Counted from the stretch's first letter, positions 54,001 through 63,495 are shown. The stretch is DNA of 64,000 nt from Ignavibacterium sp. (GCA_032027145.1 JAVSMP010000001.1:2981116-3045115); one strand, 5' to 3'. Notes: a model not told the origin generated them from the sequence alone. Program-made: numbers and translations.

Positions 54001-56408
54001 GATGTTTTATAAAAATGAGTATATGAACCAGCTAATGGAGCCGGCTTTACAAAGTTGTTAATCACCTGATCATTTGCTGCTTTTAACTGTGCAATTTCAC
54101 CCGGTTCATTTGCTCTGCCTCCTGAAAAAAATAAATATTCTTTGTTCCATTCATTATATCTCTGATTAAAATTATTCTGAACCTTACTTAAATAATAATC
54201 TAATTCTTCATTTGTATTGATTGGTATTCTACCAACTTTCATTTGTGGAATCGGTAATGTATCCGTATCCCAGATTGCAAGCCAATTATCACTAATCGGA
54301 TTTCCAAATCCTGGTACAAAATTTCCCCCGCCCTTTACACCATCTGCTTTAAATCTGTATAATTTATAATCATAATTAGCATCTCCGATTATTGTGAGGT
54401 ACTGAGGTTTTGGAGATTGTTTGTTTTGATAAGTAACCGCATTAAATAATCTTATAGATTCAGGAGTTGGATATCCAAATCCAAATTCATCAAAGATATC
54501 CTCTACAGAGACAAGATCTGCAGTTACATTGTAAATTGATGAAATTGAGTTTACATAGTTTTGTGCAGACTGCAAAAACTTTGGATGTGTTATAGCAAGA
54601 TAATCAGTCTGTTCGTTTTGTGATCTGAGATTTACAAACAGTTTTCTGTAATAGAAAACTGGTTTACCGATTTTTGATACTTCAGTAATGATATAACGAT
54701 CACCTGCATTTACTGTATCAGTAAATAAAAGCTTACCAGAATTAATTTGATAACTAGTTATTTTTTTAAGAAAAGGCTTAACTTTATATATTTCAAATGT
54801 AGATGCGACAGGATTACCTATTGTTATAGTTTTTAAACCACTCGTGACATCATCATCCACAGTAAACAAAAGGAAATCAGAATCAAGTTTCAGATAACGA
54901 GGATATTCAACATCATACCAGTCGGGTACAACAGCATTATTTGAGCTTGAATTAGCATGGTTTTTTATAGTTAGAACACTTGGATTGACAGATAATTGAT
55001 TAGTATTTAACTGACCAGATAATAAAACCTGATCATTTCTATTGATTGATTGTGAATCTAACAATACAGAATTTACTTTTAATGTCAGCTGATGAGCATC
55101 AAGAACCCTATCTGAACCGAAGCTAACTGCTTTATAGAAAAATTTTGCTAGTTTATTTGGGACTACATCTATAACATTAAAATTATAATTACGTGTAGTA
55201 TTACTATAAAACCAAGCTGTTTGTACAAAATACCATGTCTTGTTCCGAAGCCATCCCGGAGTTTGATTTTCAACTTCATCAGTATAACAATTTTGAAATA
55301 AAATGTTGTTTTCAACATGCTCAAAATATTTGTAATATTTTAATGAATCTGAAATACCGTTTACATAATCAGTTTGTTCAGGAATTCTTAATCCATTCTG
55401 TTTATTCCAGGTTAAAAAGTAAAATGTTGTATCTGAATATCTGTTTAAATATTCATTATACGGCTGATTTGGCTGGTTAATAATACGATGAGATATTTTT
55501 GGATAATTAAGTGTACCATAAAATTGAATATAATCGTTATCATTAAACACACTATCTTCCTCACCAAAAACAGTTATTGGCATTTCTACAGAAGATTCAA
55601 AAAGTTGAAAAGTAACGGGATTAATTTGTGATACATTAATACCCATCGTTTCTAAATCAGACTTTTTAATTCTTACGAGTTCATCTTTAGCGGTTCCAAT
55701 CTTAAGATATTCTGAACCATAATTAATCCAATTACCAGTAGTATCAGGTAAAACCAACGGTTGTTTAGCAGTAAAATTTTGAGCAATCTGTGAATTGATG
55801 ATTAAATCATCCTGAATAGAACTATTATCTGATGTAATAAATGATATGTTGTTAAAATCAACCGGATAATTCAAATCAAATTCAATTCTCAAATCACCGT
55901 TTTTTATTCTGTTTATCTGCCTTTTCTCGTAGTCAAATTTGTGAGTGTTTATTCTGACAACTGCACAATAATATTCTCTGTACCATGTATATCCTAAAAT
56001 CTGGGTTTCTGAATACGAATCAGAAATGATTGCTTGATCAAACTTAATTTTTTCATAAACAATAGTAGAATCATTTATTTTTTTTACTTTAGGCTGAATT
56101 TCAGGAATTGTATTTCCAATTATCTCTGTTTGTACATTTTCAAACTTGATAAATGGCTTTGAGAACTGAGGTATGGCAACCAAGAAAGTTTTAGATGGCA
56201 GTTTGAAATGCCCGGCTGCATTAACATCTGTATAATCTGGATAGTCCCTTATAATTACCAAATCATTTTTAATATCATTATGAAAAGGTTCATTAAAATC
56301 AAGCTTGACAGAAAACCCATTTGAAAAAGTCTCAATATCAGATTGAGCGTAAAAAGAAAATTGAAGCATTAAAGACAATAGAATTACAATAGTTATAGTT
56401 TGTTTCAT
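51057..56408 (-). CDS. C25-family (gingipain/PorU-like) cysteine peptidase with ILEI-like domain
   Basis: A 1783-residue exported protein. Signal peptide 1-21. The C25 peptidase core lies around residues 600-900: FISYIGHSGTATWDN (catalytic His about 832) and LITDFGCSTNKFAEPD (catalytic Cys about 864), with spacing as in gingipains. Residues about 1220-1335 match the ILEI/PANDER (FAM3-type) domain: KIVAMGVSDDAANNIT, LGSTKIDLISFRGSWALIGKKG. CARDB-like Ig domains (about 960 and 1430) and a FlgD-like C-terminal domain follow. This could be the type IX sortase PorU or a cargo peptidase; size and added domains set it apart from usual PorU. Confidence 0.82.
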   Translation of the reverse strand: MKQTITIVILLSLMLQFSFYAQSDIETFSNGFSVKLDFNEPFHNDIKNDLVIIRDYPDYTDVNAAGHFKLPSKTFLVAIPQFSKPFIKFENVQTEIIGNTIPEIQPKVKKINDSTIVYEKIKFDQAIISDSYSETQILGYTWYREYYCAVVRINTHKFDYEKRQINRIKNGDLRIEFDLNYPVDFNNISFITSDNSSIQDDLIINSQIAQNFTAKQPLVLPDTTGNWINYGSEYLKIGTAKDELVRIKKSDLETMGINVSQINPVTFQLFESSVEMPITVFGEEDSVFNDNDYIQFYGTLNYPKISHRIINQPNQPYNEYLNRYSDTTFYFLTWNKQNGLRIPEQTDYVNGISDSLKYYKYFEHVENNILFQNCYTDEVENQTPGWLRNKTWYFVQTAWFYSNTTRNYNFNVIDVVPNKLAKFFYKAVSFGSDRVLDAHQLTLKVNSVLLDSQSINRNDQVLLSGQLNTNQLSVNPSVLTIKNHANSSSNNAVVPDWYDVEYPRYLKLDSDFLLFTVDDDVTSGLKTITIGNPVASTFEIYKVKPFLKKITSYQINSGKLLFTDTVNAGDRYIITEVSKIGKPVFYYRKLFVNLRSQNEQTDYLAITHPKFLQSAQNYVNSISSIYNVTADLVSVEDIFDEFGFGYPTPESIRLFNAVTYQNKQSPKPQYLTIIGDANYDYKLYRFKADGVKGGGNFVPGFGNPISDNWLAIWDTDTLPIPQMKVGRIPINTNEELDYYLSKVQNNFNQRYNEWNKEYLFFSGGRANEPGEIAQLKAANDQVINNFVKPAPLAGSYTHFYKTSEPMTDFGPYTPEQISEKIDAGGVFISYIGHSGTATWDNSISETTQLKNKVNRNPLITDFGCSTNKFAEPDILSFGERFLFNNDGQAIGYIGNSSLGFTSTSLTLPFYFYGSIINSSDKEVGAAHLLSKIKMFNYIGTSSVVKLFSLTNTLLGDPIIKIKIPDKPNLNISEADIVFNNNFINDAIDSVQVNVIINNFGIQDTSLFNYSIKHSFNGNIQKSFSSRMSLPRFKDTLSVWILTKGLAGENILTVDLDPNNEVNEIYEDDNNITFHFYVYSTELRDIVKHRIENPGLNSIKILSPSLNSEVSFQIRYQISETEDFLSPLENVISADSFFTLLNLSGLQNNRRYFLRYKMDDANSSYSGIKSFYNKIDSDFLLRDSVSFANQVTTDLEYENQTLSIGPEEINISVTSAGFEAGKTCVIAKNGINLLSNTFFAGIGIVVFDDITFEVDTSTWFSLFNQPANVAALASLIDSIPEGKIVAMGVSDDAANNITAALKNAIKTLGSTKIDLISFRGSWALIGKKGAAPGEVIEEVKGRYDGLIYIDTTFVIPKNEGTLETVEIGPSSDWQSAKFEQTIQTGSAIQHFVYGIKSDLQIDSLGALNLVNNSANLDFIDSEIYPKIKIKSYFNANTEGVSPELLSLGIDYTGLSEIGTNYQVVGINKDTVLAGENVNLTFWVYNVGESKADSFDVIVNVLNSNNTLDTSYKFNSVSISAGGKLKFDVNYTPYGSDTDKKFFILIDPDNKIKEYFKDNNFFTKSFFIQKDLISPAVKITFDNTEVLNGDFVSNKPDIKIALSDDSPILITDTTAIKIYLNEMPVYYGVTQNNISYSTSPDNPKFIVNYKPVLEDGDYLLRVVGKDLSGNIADSASSEVYFIVSSETKLHQVYNYPNPFSDETYFTFRLSQIPQEIKIKIYTIAGRMIKEIVRNSSELNYDLNKIFWNGRDEDGDIIANGTYIYKVFIKNQDKVESVTQKLVIVR

Positions 56409-56409
56409 A

Positions 56410-57162
56410 TTATAAATCTGTTTTGTTTATTTGAAACTTGAATTTTATTATTCTAAATATAAATAACGGTATGCCAATAAAATACCGTTTCCAGAGTCGT
56501 TTCGGTTCGTATAAAAACCTTACAAACCACTCCAATCCAATCATCCGAATAAATTTTGGTCCTCTTTTTTTATTACCGGCAAAAACTTTTATCCCATCAC
56601 CAACTGCAATAATGACTTTTGATTTAATTTTCCTTTTATTTTGTGCAATCCACTTTTCTTGTAATCCTGAACCAAGACCAACAATTACAATATCAGAGTT
56701 TGATTTATTAATATCGTCAATCACTGAATCTGTATTAAAATTAAATCCTGAGTGAATTCCATTTACCTTTAATTTCGGGTGTTTGTAAGATACCAGTCTT
56801 AAAGTATTTAAGGTATCACCAAAAAAAAAGAATGAATAATTATATTCAATTGCATGTGGAATTAACTTTTCATAAAAATCTGAACCGGTAATTCTTTTTA
56901 AATCTTTTAATTGAGGATAAAGAAATTTAATTGCAAGAAAAGAACCAATTCCATCAAAATGGATTATGTTAAATTCTTTAATAGAATTATTAAAAGATGT
57001 TTCAGACTCATTCAGATTAATTATGTGAGCATTTGCCCCTGTAATAGTCAATGAAAAATTATCATTTATTGCTTTATCAATAGCATTCAATAAATCTTTG
57101 TAATCGAGCAGATTGATTTTGCAGGAAATTATAGAAATAGAATTTGAATCATTTAATAACAT
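56410..57162 (-). CDS. WecG/TagA/CpsF family glycosyltransferase
   Basis: About 250 residues. Family motifs: FNIIHFDGIGSFLAIKFL, RITGSDFYEKLIPHA, FFFGD, DIVIVGLGSGLQEKWI, VIIAVGDGIKVFAGNKKRGPKFIRMIGLEWFVRFLYEPKRLWKRY. These enzymes transfer N-acetylmannosamine or a related sugar to an undecaprenyl-PP-sugar primer. The start MLLNDSN (57162) is chosen; an in-frame ATG at 57180 would lengthen the overlap with the previous gene. Last gene of the polysaccharide cluster. Confidence 0.88.
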   Translation of the reverse strand: MLLNDSNSISIISCKINLLDYKDLLNAIDKAINDNFSLTITGANAHIINLNESETSFNNSIKEFNIIHFDGIGSFLAIKFLYPQLKDLKRITGSDFYEKLIPHAIEYNYSFFFFGDTLNTLRLVSYKHPKLKVNGIHSGFNFNTDSVIDDINKSNSDIVIVGLGSGLQEKWIAQNKRKIKSKVIIAVGDGIKVFAGNKKRGPKFIRMIGLEWFVRFLYEPKRLWKRYFIGIPLFIFRIIKFKFQINKTDL

Positions 57163-58225
57163 CTCTGTATACCCGCTCAAATAAAGGTATCGTCTTCTCA
57201 GTAGTAAAAGTATCCATTACTTTTCTATATAAATTTTGTACATATTCATTTTTGAGTTTTGGGTTGTCCAAGATTTTTATAATCTTAGTTATCAAATCGT
57301 CAATATTTTCCGGCTCAAATAGTAAACCATTTATTTCATGATCAATTAACTCGGGAATACCGTCAACATTGCTTGCTACTACAGGTTTTTTCATAATCGC
57401 TGCTTCAAGTATAACTATTCCAAAAGGTTCGATTCTTGACGGCAAAACATACACATCTATTAATTGATAATAATTATATATATCCTTTTTCGAGTTAAAT
57501 ACTTTTGCATTAAGTTGATGAACAGAAATAAATGACTTAATTTCATTTTCATCTTTTCCATTTCCGATCAATAATAAGAATATATTTTTATTAGTTTCAC
57601 TCAAGAGCCTGAACGCTTCTAATAAAATATCAATACCCTTCTCCAAATAATCGAGCCTTCCAAAGTAACCAATAACAAAATTATCAGGCTGAATATTAAG
57701 TTCACTCATTATTTCTTCTTTAGATCTTCCGGTAAAAATTTCAGATTGATCCACTGAATTGTAAATAACTTTAAGCCGTTCTTCCTTAATTTTAAAATTC
57801 TTTATCAAATGTTCTTTAATAAAATTACTACAAGGAATCAGCATATCTGCTTTATAACTAATTATTTTATTGCCGTATACTTTACTTTGAACAGAAGTAA
57901 TCGTCTTTACTGATAAAAATAATTTTAACAATTTGGATAAAGCATCAAAGTATCTGTGATGTGAATGTATAATTTGTATAGAATTATTTTTACAGTATTT
58001 AGCAAGCGACTTGAATATTTTTATTGCTCCAATAACCGAATTCCTTTTATACTTTAATAAAGTTGGATGAAATCCAAAATCAGTAAATCTACTCAGTCCA
58101 TCTCCATCCAGCGCAATCAAGTGATGTTCAAAATCCCTCGAAGTATTTTTTGTAATTTGAGAAATAGTTCGAGTAACACCGCACGAAAGATTCAACTCTG
58201 TTTGTAAGTGCAAAATTTTAATCAT
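57149..58225 (-). CDS. GT4-family glycosyltransferase
   Basis: A 358-residue GT-B enzyme. N-terminal acceptor domain with ILHLQTELNLSCGVTRTI and IQIIHSHHRYFDALSKL. C-terminal donor domain with VIGYFGRLDYLEKGIDILLEAF and the EX7E-like PSRIEPFGIVILEAAIMKKPVVASNVDGIPELI. Donor and acceptor are not predictable. The Val-Gly-rich C-terminal GT4 signature is intact. It is in the cluster with three GT2 genes and overlaps the WecG-type gene. Confidence 0.9.
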   Translation of the reverse strand: MIKILHLQTELNLSCGVTRTISQITKNTSRDFEHHLIALDGDGLSRFTDFGFHPTLLKYKRNSVIGAIKIFKSLAKYCKNNSIQIIHSHHRYFDALSKLLKLFLSVKTITSVQSKVYGNKIISYKADMLIPCSNFIKEHLIKNFKIKEERLKVIYNSVDQSEIFTGRSKEEIMSELNIQPDNFVIGYFGRLDYLEKGIDILLEAFRLLSETNKNIFLLLIGNGKDENEIKSFISVHQLNAKVFNSKKDIYNYYQLIDVYVLPSRIEPFGIVILEAAIMKKPVVASNVDGIPELIDHEINGLLFEPENIDDLITKIIKILDNPKLKNEYVQNLYRKVMDTFTTEKTIPLFERVYRDVIK

Positions 58226-58228
58226 TGG

Positions 58229-59203
58229 TCAAGAAACTTCTCTTAATTTTTTCTTGAACTCTTTATCTAAGCCTTTGAATGTAGTAAATTTTTGAACCCA
58301 GTATTGAAGTCGAAGTCGGAATCTTTTCCGTTTGAACCAAATTAAAATATTTTCTGGTAAAAAGGTTAAAATATATGCGATAAGTACACGATAGTTTAAA
58401 TTCCAAAAATTTATCTGATTCCAATAAACCCTGGCAAGTTTTTTGTCACCGTAAAAAAACTCCCTCCAAGCTTTTAACTTAGTTTGTTCAGAAAACCCAT
58501 ATATACCAAAAGAGTATTTTATATCATTGTAATATGGTTCTTGAAGTAAATAAACTTTCTTATCTAAATTTTTAATATTTGAATTTGTCAAAGATTCATT
58601 TCTTATTCTAACATATTGTAAAAAGTCTGTTACAAATAAGAATCTGCTATCATTTTTAATCCTTAACCATAAATCATAATCTTCAAAGACTTCAATATTT
58701 TCATTATACCCGCCAAACTTAATAATATGTTTTCTGTTGAACAGAAAAGTTGAATTAGTAAAATGACCGTGTAAGGCAAGTATGTCATTTATATTTCGGT
58801 TATCAAAATTATTTTTTAATGTATAGAGAATTCGGTCTTCTTTAAAAAATGCAGCATCAGTAAAGCAGATTTCGTTTTCAAAGTTAGTGATAGATTTGAC
58901 TTGCTTTTCAAATCTTAATGGATGAGCAATATCATCAGCATCCATAATAGAAATCCAATCGTATTTTGCAAATGATAATCCAAAATTTAGTGCTTTGCTT
59001 CTGCCCAAATGCTCATTTTTTTTATATACAATCCTTCCATCTTCAAATGATTTTACAATTTCATCAGTATTATCACTTGATCCGTCATCAATAATTAAAA
59101 ATTCAAAATCCTTGAATGTCTGGTTTAAAATACTTTTTATCGCCTGAGAAATGTATTTGCCACAATTATAAGTTGTCATCAAAACAGTAATTGCAAAATT
59201 CAT
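58229..59203 (-). CDS. GT2-family glycosyltransferase
   Basis: A 324-residue GT-A enzyme. Nucleotide-binding start FAITVLMTTYNCGKYISQAI and LIIDDGSSDNTDEIV; DxD motif ISIMDADDIAHPLRF; then FEDYDLWLRI with the catalytic-base region. It probably adds a hexose or deoxyhexose to the repeat unit. It is similar in layout to the next gene upstream (59205-60167), suggesting a duplicated pair. Confidence 0.9.
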   Translation of the reverse strand: MNFAITVLMTTYNCGKYISQAIKSILNQTFKDFEFLIIDDGSSDNTDEIVKSFEDGRIVYKKNEHLGRSKALNFGLSFAKYDWISIMDADDIAHPLRFEKQVKSITNFENEICFTDAAFFKEDRILYTLKNNFDNRNINDILALHGHFTNSTFLFNRKHIIKFGGYNENIEVFEDYDLWLRIKNDSRFLFVTDFLQYVRIRNESLTNSNIKNLDKKVYLLQEPYYNDIKYSFGIYGFSEQTKLKAWREFFYGDKKLARVYWNQINFWNLNYRVLIAYILTFLPENILIWFKRKRFRLRLQYWVQKFTTFKGLDKEFKKKLREVS

Positions 59204-59204
59204 A

Positions 59205-60167
59205 CTAAGTTTCTTTAACTTTCTGAAAATCTATTCGAAACATTGCATAAAACATTTTGTTAATTTGCGGCAGAACACCTTTAGCTCTTAATAAGCTGAT
59301 AAATCTATGCCCTAAAATTGATACCAGTAATAATCTGAAGATTTTCAATTTTGAGACTGACTTTTCTTCCAGTGATTTAAGTAGATATTTTCGGCAGCGT
59401 GAAATATCACCATAGTAGTATTCAAGTAATCCTTTTCTAAAATTATTTCTAAAATCCTTTTGAACAATTTTAGGAGTATTTAAATAACTTAAGGCATTGG
59501 TGTAGTGATTTGACTTCTGAATGTGTAAGTATTTATGAGATATTGAATCACTAACTTTTCTGTACGTATATAAATTCTCTTGTATGTTTTTAACTTTAAA
59601 TCCACCAAGCAAAAGTCGTAATAATAATTCAAGATCACCAGCAGCAATTAAATCCTCTTTGTATCCTCCAATTTTTAATAAGTTTTCTTTTAATACCATT
59701 ATTGAAGGAAAGCATATTGAGTTAAATAATGGAGCTAAAAACTCTATATGTTCATGATCTTCAGGAAATTTTTTTTTGGCTATTACTCTTCCGGATTGAT
59801 CGATTAACATACAATTAGTCCCAACTATTTGTATATGATCATTTTCTATTAAAAAATTATACTGTCTTTCAAGTCTCTCACTATCAGAAATATCATCTGC
59901 ATCCATCAATGCGATAAATTTTCCTGAAGCAACTGAAATCCCAAAATTCCTTGAAGCTGACACTCCTTTGTTGGTAAAAGAAAAATATCTAATCCTTTTA
60001 TCAGAGAAATTTTTAACTATGTTTTCAGACTTATCCGTTGAACCATCAATAATAATTATTAATTCAAAGTTTTTAAATGTCTGATTTAAAATACTTTGAA
60101 TGGCTTCTCCAATATATTTTTCTGCATTATACACAGGCATAATTACAGATATTTCAGGATTCGTCAT
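59205..60167 (-). CDS. GT2-family glycosyltransferase
   Basis: About 320 residues. PEISVIMPVYNAEKYIGEAI, LIIIIDGSTDKSENIV, DxD in LMDADDISDSERLERQ, AAGDLELLLRLL. The start is set at ATG 60167 (MTNPEIS), one base after the upstream stop; an earlier in-frame ATG at 60197 would overlap that gene by 29 bases. The C-terminal 100 residues are basic and may touch the membrane. Confidence 0.9.
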   Translation of the reverse strand: MTNPEISVIMPVYNAEKYIGEAIQSILNQTFKNFELIIIIDGSTDKSENIVKNFSDKRIRYFSFTNKGVSASRNFGISVASGKFIALMDADDISDSERLERQYNFLIENDHIQIVGTNCMLIDQSGRVIAKKKFPEDHEHIEFLAPLFNSICFPSIMVLKENLLKIGGYKEDLIAAGDLELLLRLLLGGFKVKNIQENLYTYRKVSDSISHKYLHIQKSNHYTNALSYLNTPKIVQKDFRNNFRKGLLEYYYGDISRCRKYLLKSLEEKSVSKLKIFRLLLVSILGHRFISLLRAKGVLPQINKMFYAMFRIDFQKVKET

Positions 60168-60168
60168 C

Positions 60169-61140
60169 TTATTCGAGTAATAATTTCTTTCTTGCAAGTG
60201 GAGAAAATAGTGTTTTCAGATATAAAAATGGATAATACTTCCTTGGTTGATATTGAAAAAGTCTATTGAAGTAGTATCGACTGAATATTTCCACATTAAA
60301 GTTATACAAACTTATAATTTCTTGGTTAATAAACACTCTTTGATTATCTGGTAATTCTTTACTTATTAATTTCAATAGCTTGATGAAATCTTTTAGCATA
60401 CAAAAGTATAATGCAACCAGAAACCTATTCAATAATAATTTCCTTTTGTATTTTTTGATTTGTTCAGGTTGAAGATATTTATTTATTAATTTAACATAAC
60501 TTAAACTTTGATAGACAAACCTATACTTACTAAAAGCAGGCTTAGAACCAGCGGCAACTAAATTCCTATGATAAGCAATCGCTTCATCACAATAGTCAAT
60601 TAAATATCCTGCATTTAAAAGTCGAATTGAAAAGTCTGTTTCATGAGCGTAAATAAAAAATCTATTATCAAATCCACCAATCTCATCTATACAACTCTTT
60701 CTTATTAATACTCCACAGCCAATAAAATCTTTAAAAGGTGGAGAAAAATCTTTTGTCTCATAAATATTTCTACTTTTATCAAAAATATTTAAGGCAACTA
60801 TGCCGACTTTATTTTTTTCAAGCAAAATATTAACAACTTGTAATAAAGCATTTCTATCCGGATAACTATCATCATCTAAAACTAAAACATATTCTCCTTT
60901 GGCAACTTTAAAACCTTCATTCCAGCCGGCGATGCCAACATTCTTTTCCATTTGTATTAGCCGCACTGACGGGAATTCATTTTTAACCATTTCTGCGCTT
61001 CCATCACTTGAGGAATTATCTACAACTATAACTTCTATGTTTTTATAGTCCTGTTCATAAACTTTAGTCAAAGTGTTTCGCAATTCATCTTTACGATTGA
61101 AAGAAAGTATATTTACTGTAACTAACGGCTTATCATTCAT
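60169..61140 (-). CDS. GT2-family glycosyltransferase (rhamnosyl/galactofuranosyl-type)
   Basis: A 323-residue GT-A enzyme with LVTVNILSFNRKDELRNTL, VIVVDNSSSDGSAEMV, DxD in VLVLDDDSYPDR and FIYAHETDFSIRLLNAGYLIDYC, the pattern of the WbbL/GlfT-like group of GT2. As glf is the next gene upstream (overlap eight bases), it is a fair candidate for the galactofuranosyltransferase, though rhamnose is possible. Confidence 0.88.
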   Translation of the reverse strand: MNDKPLVTVNILSFNRKDELRNTLTKVYEQDYKNIEVIVVDNSSSDGSAEMVKNEFPSVRLIQMEKNVGIAGWNEGFKVAKGEYVLVLDDDSYPDRNALLQVVNILLEKNKVGIVALNIFDKSRNIYETKDFSPPFKDFIGCGVLIRKSCIDEIGGFDNRFFIYAHETDFSIRLLNAGYLIDYCDEAIAYHRNLVAAGSKPAFSKYRFVYQSLSYVKLINKYLQPEQIKKYKRKLLLNRFLVALYFCMLKDFIKLLKLISKELPDNQRVFINQEIISLYNFNVEIFSRYYFNRLFQYQPRKYYPFLYLKTLFSPLARKKLLLE

Positions 61141-62233
61141 TTTTTAGATTCCAAAATACTTTAATTGTATTTGCCACTACCTGATCCATATTATAATACT
61201 GATACTCAGCTAATCTGCCACAGAAAAAAACATTGTTCAATTTCTCTGCTTCTTTCTTATATAACAGATATTTATTTCTGTTTTCTTCAGTCGGAATAGG
61301 GTAAAATTGTTCTCCTTCTGTCTGAGGATATTCAAATGATATTGTAGTCGAGTCGGAATTCTGCTGACTTAACAACTTATGTTCAATTACTCTTGTGTAT
61401 TCAACAGAATCATCAACATAATTTATTTGTGCAGTCTCCTGATATTGATTGTGTTGTAAATTCCTGAACTCAAACCTTATTGATCTGTATGGAAGTTTTC
61501 CAAACTTATAATCAAAGAAATAGTCTATCGGTCCGGTATAAATCATTTTATCAAATTTTACAGAATTTAAAATATTTTTATAATCAGTATTTAAAATTAC
61601 TTCAATGTTTTTATGATTCAATATCCTTTCAAACATTTTTGTATAACCATCTTTTGGCATAAACTGATATTTATCTGTAAAATACCTGCAGTCATCATTT
61701 GTTCTGACAGGTATTCTTCCGCAAACCGAAGATGAGAGTTCTTTCGGCTCTAAATTCCATTGCTTTTTTGTGTAGTATCTAAAAAATTTCTCAAATAAAT
61801 CATAACCTACCTGATTAACTATTATATCTTCAGAGTTTGCTATCGGAAATCTCTTATCTTTTACTTTTTCATAAAACTCTTTTACTTCTTCATCTGTTTG
61901 AAGATTAAGATTATAAAGTTTATTAATTGTTATTCTATTAATCGGAATGGGATAAAGCTCATTTCCAAGTTTTGCCAGAACTTTATGTTCATAAGGTACC
62001 CATTCTGTGAATAGTGATAAATAGTTAAAAACTTCCTTGCTGTTTGTGTGAAATATATGCGGTCCATAACGATGGATTAATATTCCGTGTTCATCATACT
62101 CATCATAAGCATTGCCCGCGATATGATTTCTTTTCTCAACAATCACAACCTTTTTATTCAATTGCGATGCGATTCTTTCAGCCATTACAGACCCGGCAAA
62201 ACCGGCACCAACTATTATAAAATCATATTTCAT
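61133..62233 (-). CDS. glf: UDP-galactopyranose mutase
   Basis: A 366-residue FAD enzyme that converts UDP-galactopyranose to UDP-galactofuranose. Dinucleotide motif FIIVGAGFAGSVMAERI; then HIAGNAYDEYDEHGILIHRYGPHIFHTNSKEV and IPINRITINKLYNL. The active-site arginine region (GRIPVRTNDDCRYFTDKYQFMPKDGYTKMFE) and the closing FCGRLAEYQYYNMDQVVANTI are all present. It implies that galactofuranose is part of the surface glycan. Four-base overlap with the flippase gene. Confidence 0.95.
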   Translation of the reverse strand: MKYDFIIVGAGFAGSVMAERIASQLNKKVVIVEKRNHIAGNAYDEYDEHGILIHRYGPHIFHTNSKEVFNYLSLFTEWVPYEHKVLAKLGNELYPIPINRITINKLYNLNLQTDEEVKEFYEKVKDKRFPIANSEDIIVNQVGYDLFEKFFRYYTKKQWNLEPKELSSSVCGRIPVRTNDDCRYFTDKYQFMPKDGYTKMFERILNHKNIEVILNTDYKNILNSVKFDKMIYTGPIDYFFDYKFGKLPYRSIRFEFRNLQHNQYQETAQINYVDDSVEYTRVIEHKLLSQQNSDSTTISFEYPQTEGEQFYPIPTEENRNKYLLYKKEAEKLNNVFFCGRLAEYQYYNMDQVVANTIKVFWNLKNE

Positions 62234-63495
62234 ATAATTTGAATTTTATTTTTTTTGATAAAAACAAAGAACGAAAATGTTACAAATATTTCTGTAATAA
62301 GCATCGATATTGAAGTACCGATTTCAAAATAGTAAGGGACGATTAAAAATGATATAATCAGATTGATCACTGCTGCAAAAAATACAATCTGAGAAAATCT
62401 TTTTTGATAATTTAATGGCAGCATTGTCTGAATGCCAAATATGTTGCTTAAAAATATTATTAATGGCAGCCAGGCGATAATTCTTAAAACAATTATAGAG
62501 GGTAAATATTCATTTCCCAAAACTATATTAACAATCGGTTTAGCAAATAAGAACAACGATAAAGAAATAAAAAGCCCTACAATTACTGCAATACTTAATA
62601 ACTTCTTATTAAAGTTTATAAACTTCTCATAAGATTCTGATAGTATTTTATTTACATAAGGAAATACACTTTGAGACATTGAGGATAAAATTCCCTGAAA
62701 AGCTATCCTGATTTTATCAGCGGCAGCATAATAACCGACTACATTATTTGGGGCAAACAGTCCAAGTATAAAAACATTTGACGTTGTATAAAGATTTATC
62801 CAGATTGAAGAAAGAAAGAGATCCCAGCCTTTTTTTAGTTGGTCGAGTAACTGGACTTTAGAAGGAAATAAATATTTCAACTTGAATCTTCTGATTCCAA
62901 AGATTAGTCCGGTTGCACCAATTAGTATTTGTGCAATCGTATATAAAACCGCAAGAAGCAAATAATCATTTTGAACCTTTACTGCTAAAAATATAATCAC
63001 AACTGTAACCGATCTGATAACAACATTAATTATAAGAATGTATTTCATCTGTTCTAAACCCTGATAAAGCCACAACGGAAATATTACTATACCAAGAACT
63101 CCGATGAACATTATTGTATAAAAACCAGAATCATTACTGAATATTGCAAACATTCCAACAATTAAATAAAATATCACTGATGACAAAAAGAACAGTAGTA
63201 TTTTAATTGTTAATACTGATGAAAATATCTCAGATACCTTCTCTTTATTATTTCTGTTAACAGAAATCTCCTTAGTTGCAGAAAGATTAAATCCATAATC
63301 AGTTATTATTGTAAAATATGCTGTAAATGCTGAAGCGAAATTTATTAACCCATATTTTTCAGGACCAAGTACCCTGACTAAATATGGCAAAGTAATTATT
63401 GGAAAGATGTAATTGGCTAACTGAAGAAGTGATAATGAAGTAAAGTTTTGGAATAAAACCTTATTGCTGCTGATTATTTTTAATAATCTCTTCAA
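62230..63495 (-). CDS. polysaccharide flippase (Wzx/MATE-MurJ-like superfamily)
   Basis: A 421-residue polytopic protein with about 12 membrane helices and the opening NFTSLSLLQLANYIFPIITLPYLVRVLGPEKYGLINFASAF, typical of RfbX/Wzx oligosaccharide transporters. It should flip undecaprenyl-linked repeat units across the inner membrane. It is first in the cluster; a Wzy polymerase is not seen in the window. Confidence 0.88.
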   Translation of the reverse strand: MKRLLKIISSNKVLFQNFTSLSLLQLANYIFPIITLPYLVRVLGPEKYGLINFASAFTAYFTIITDYGFNLSATKEISVNRNNKEKVSEIFSSVLTIKILLFFLSSVIFYLIVGMFAIFSNDSGFYTIMFIGVLGIVIFPLWLYQGLEQMKYILIINVVIRSVTVVIIFLAVKVQNDYLLLAVLYTIAQILIGATGLIFGIRRFKLKYLFPSKVQLLDQLKKGWDLFLSSIWINLYTTSNVFILGLFAPNNVVGYYAAADKIRIAFQGILSSMSQSVFPYVNKILSESYEKFINFNKKLLSIAVIVGLFISLSLFLFAKPIVNIVLGNEYLPSIIVLRIIAWLPLIIFLSNIFGIQTMLPLNYQKRFSQIVFFAAVINLIISFLIVPYYFEIGTSISMLITEIFVTFSFFVFIKKNKIQII

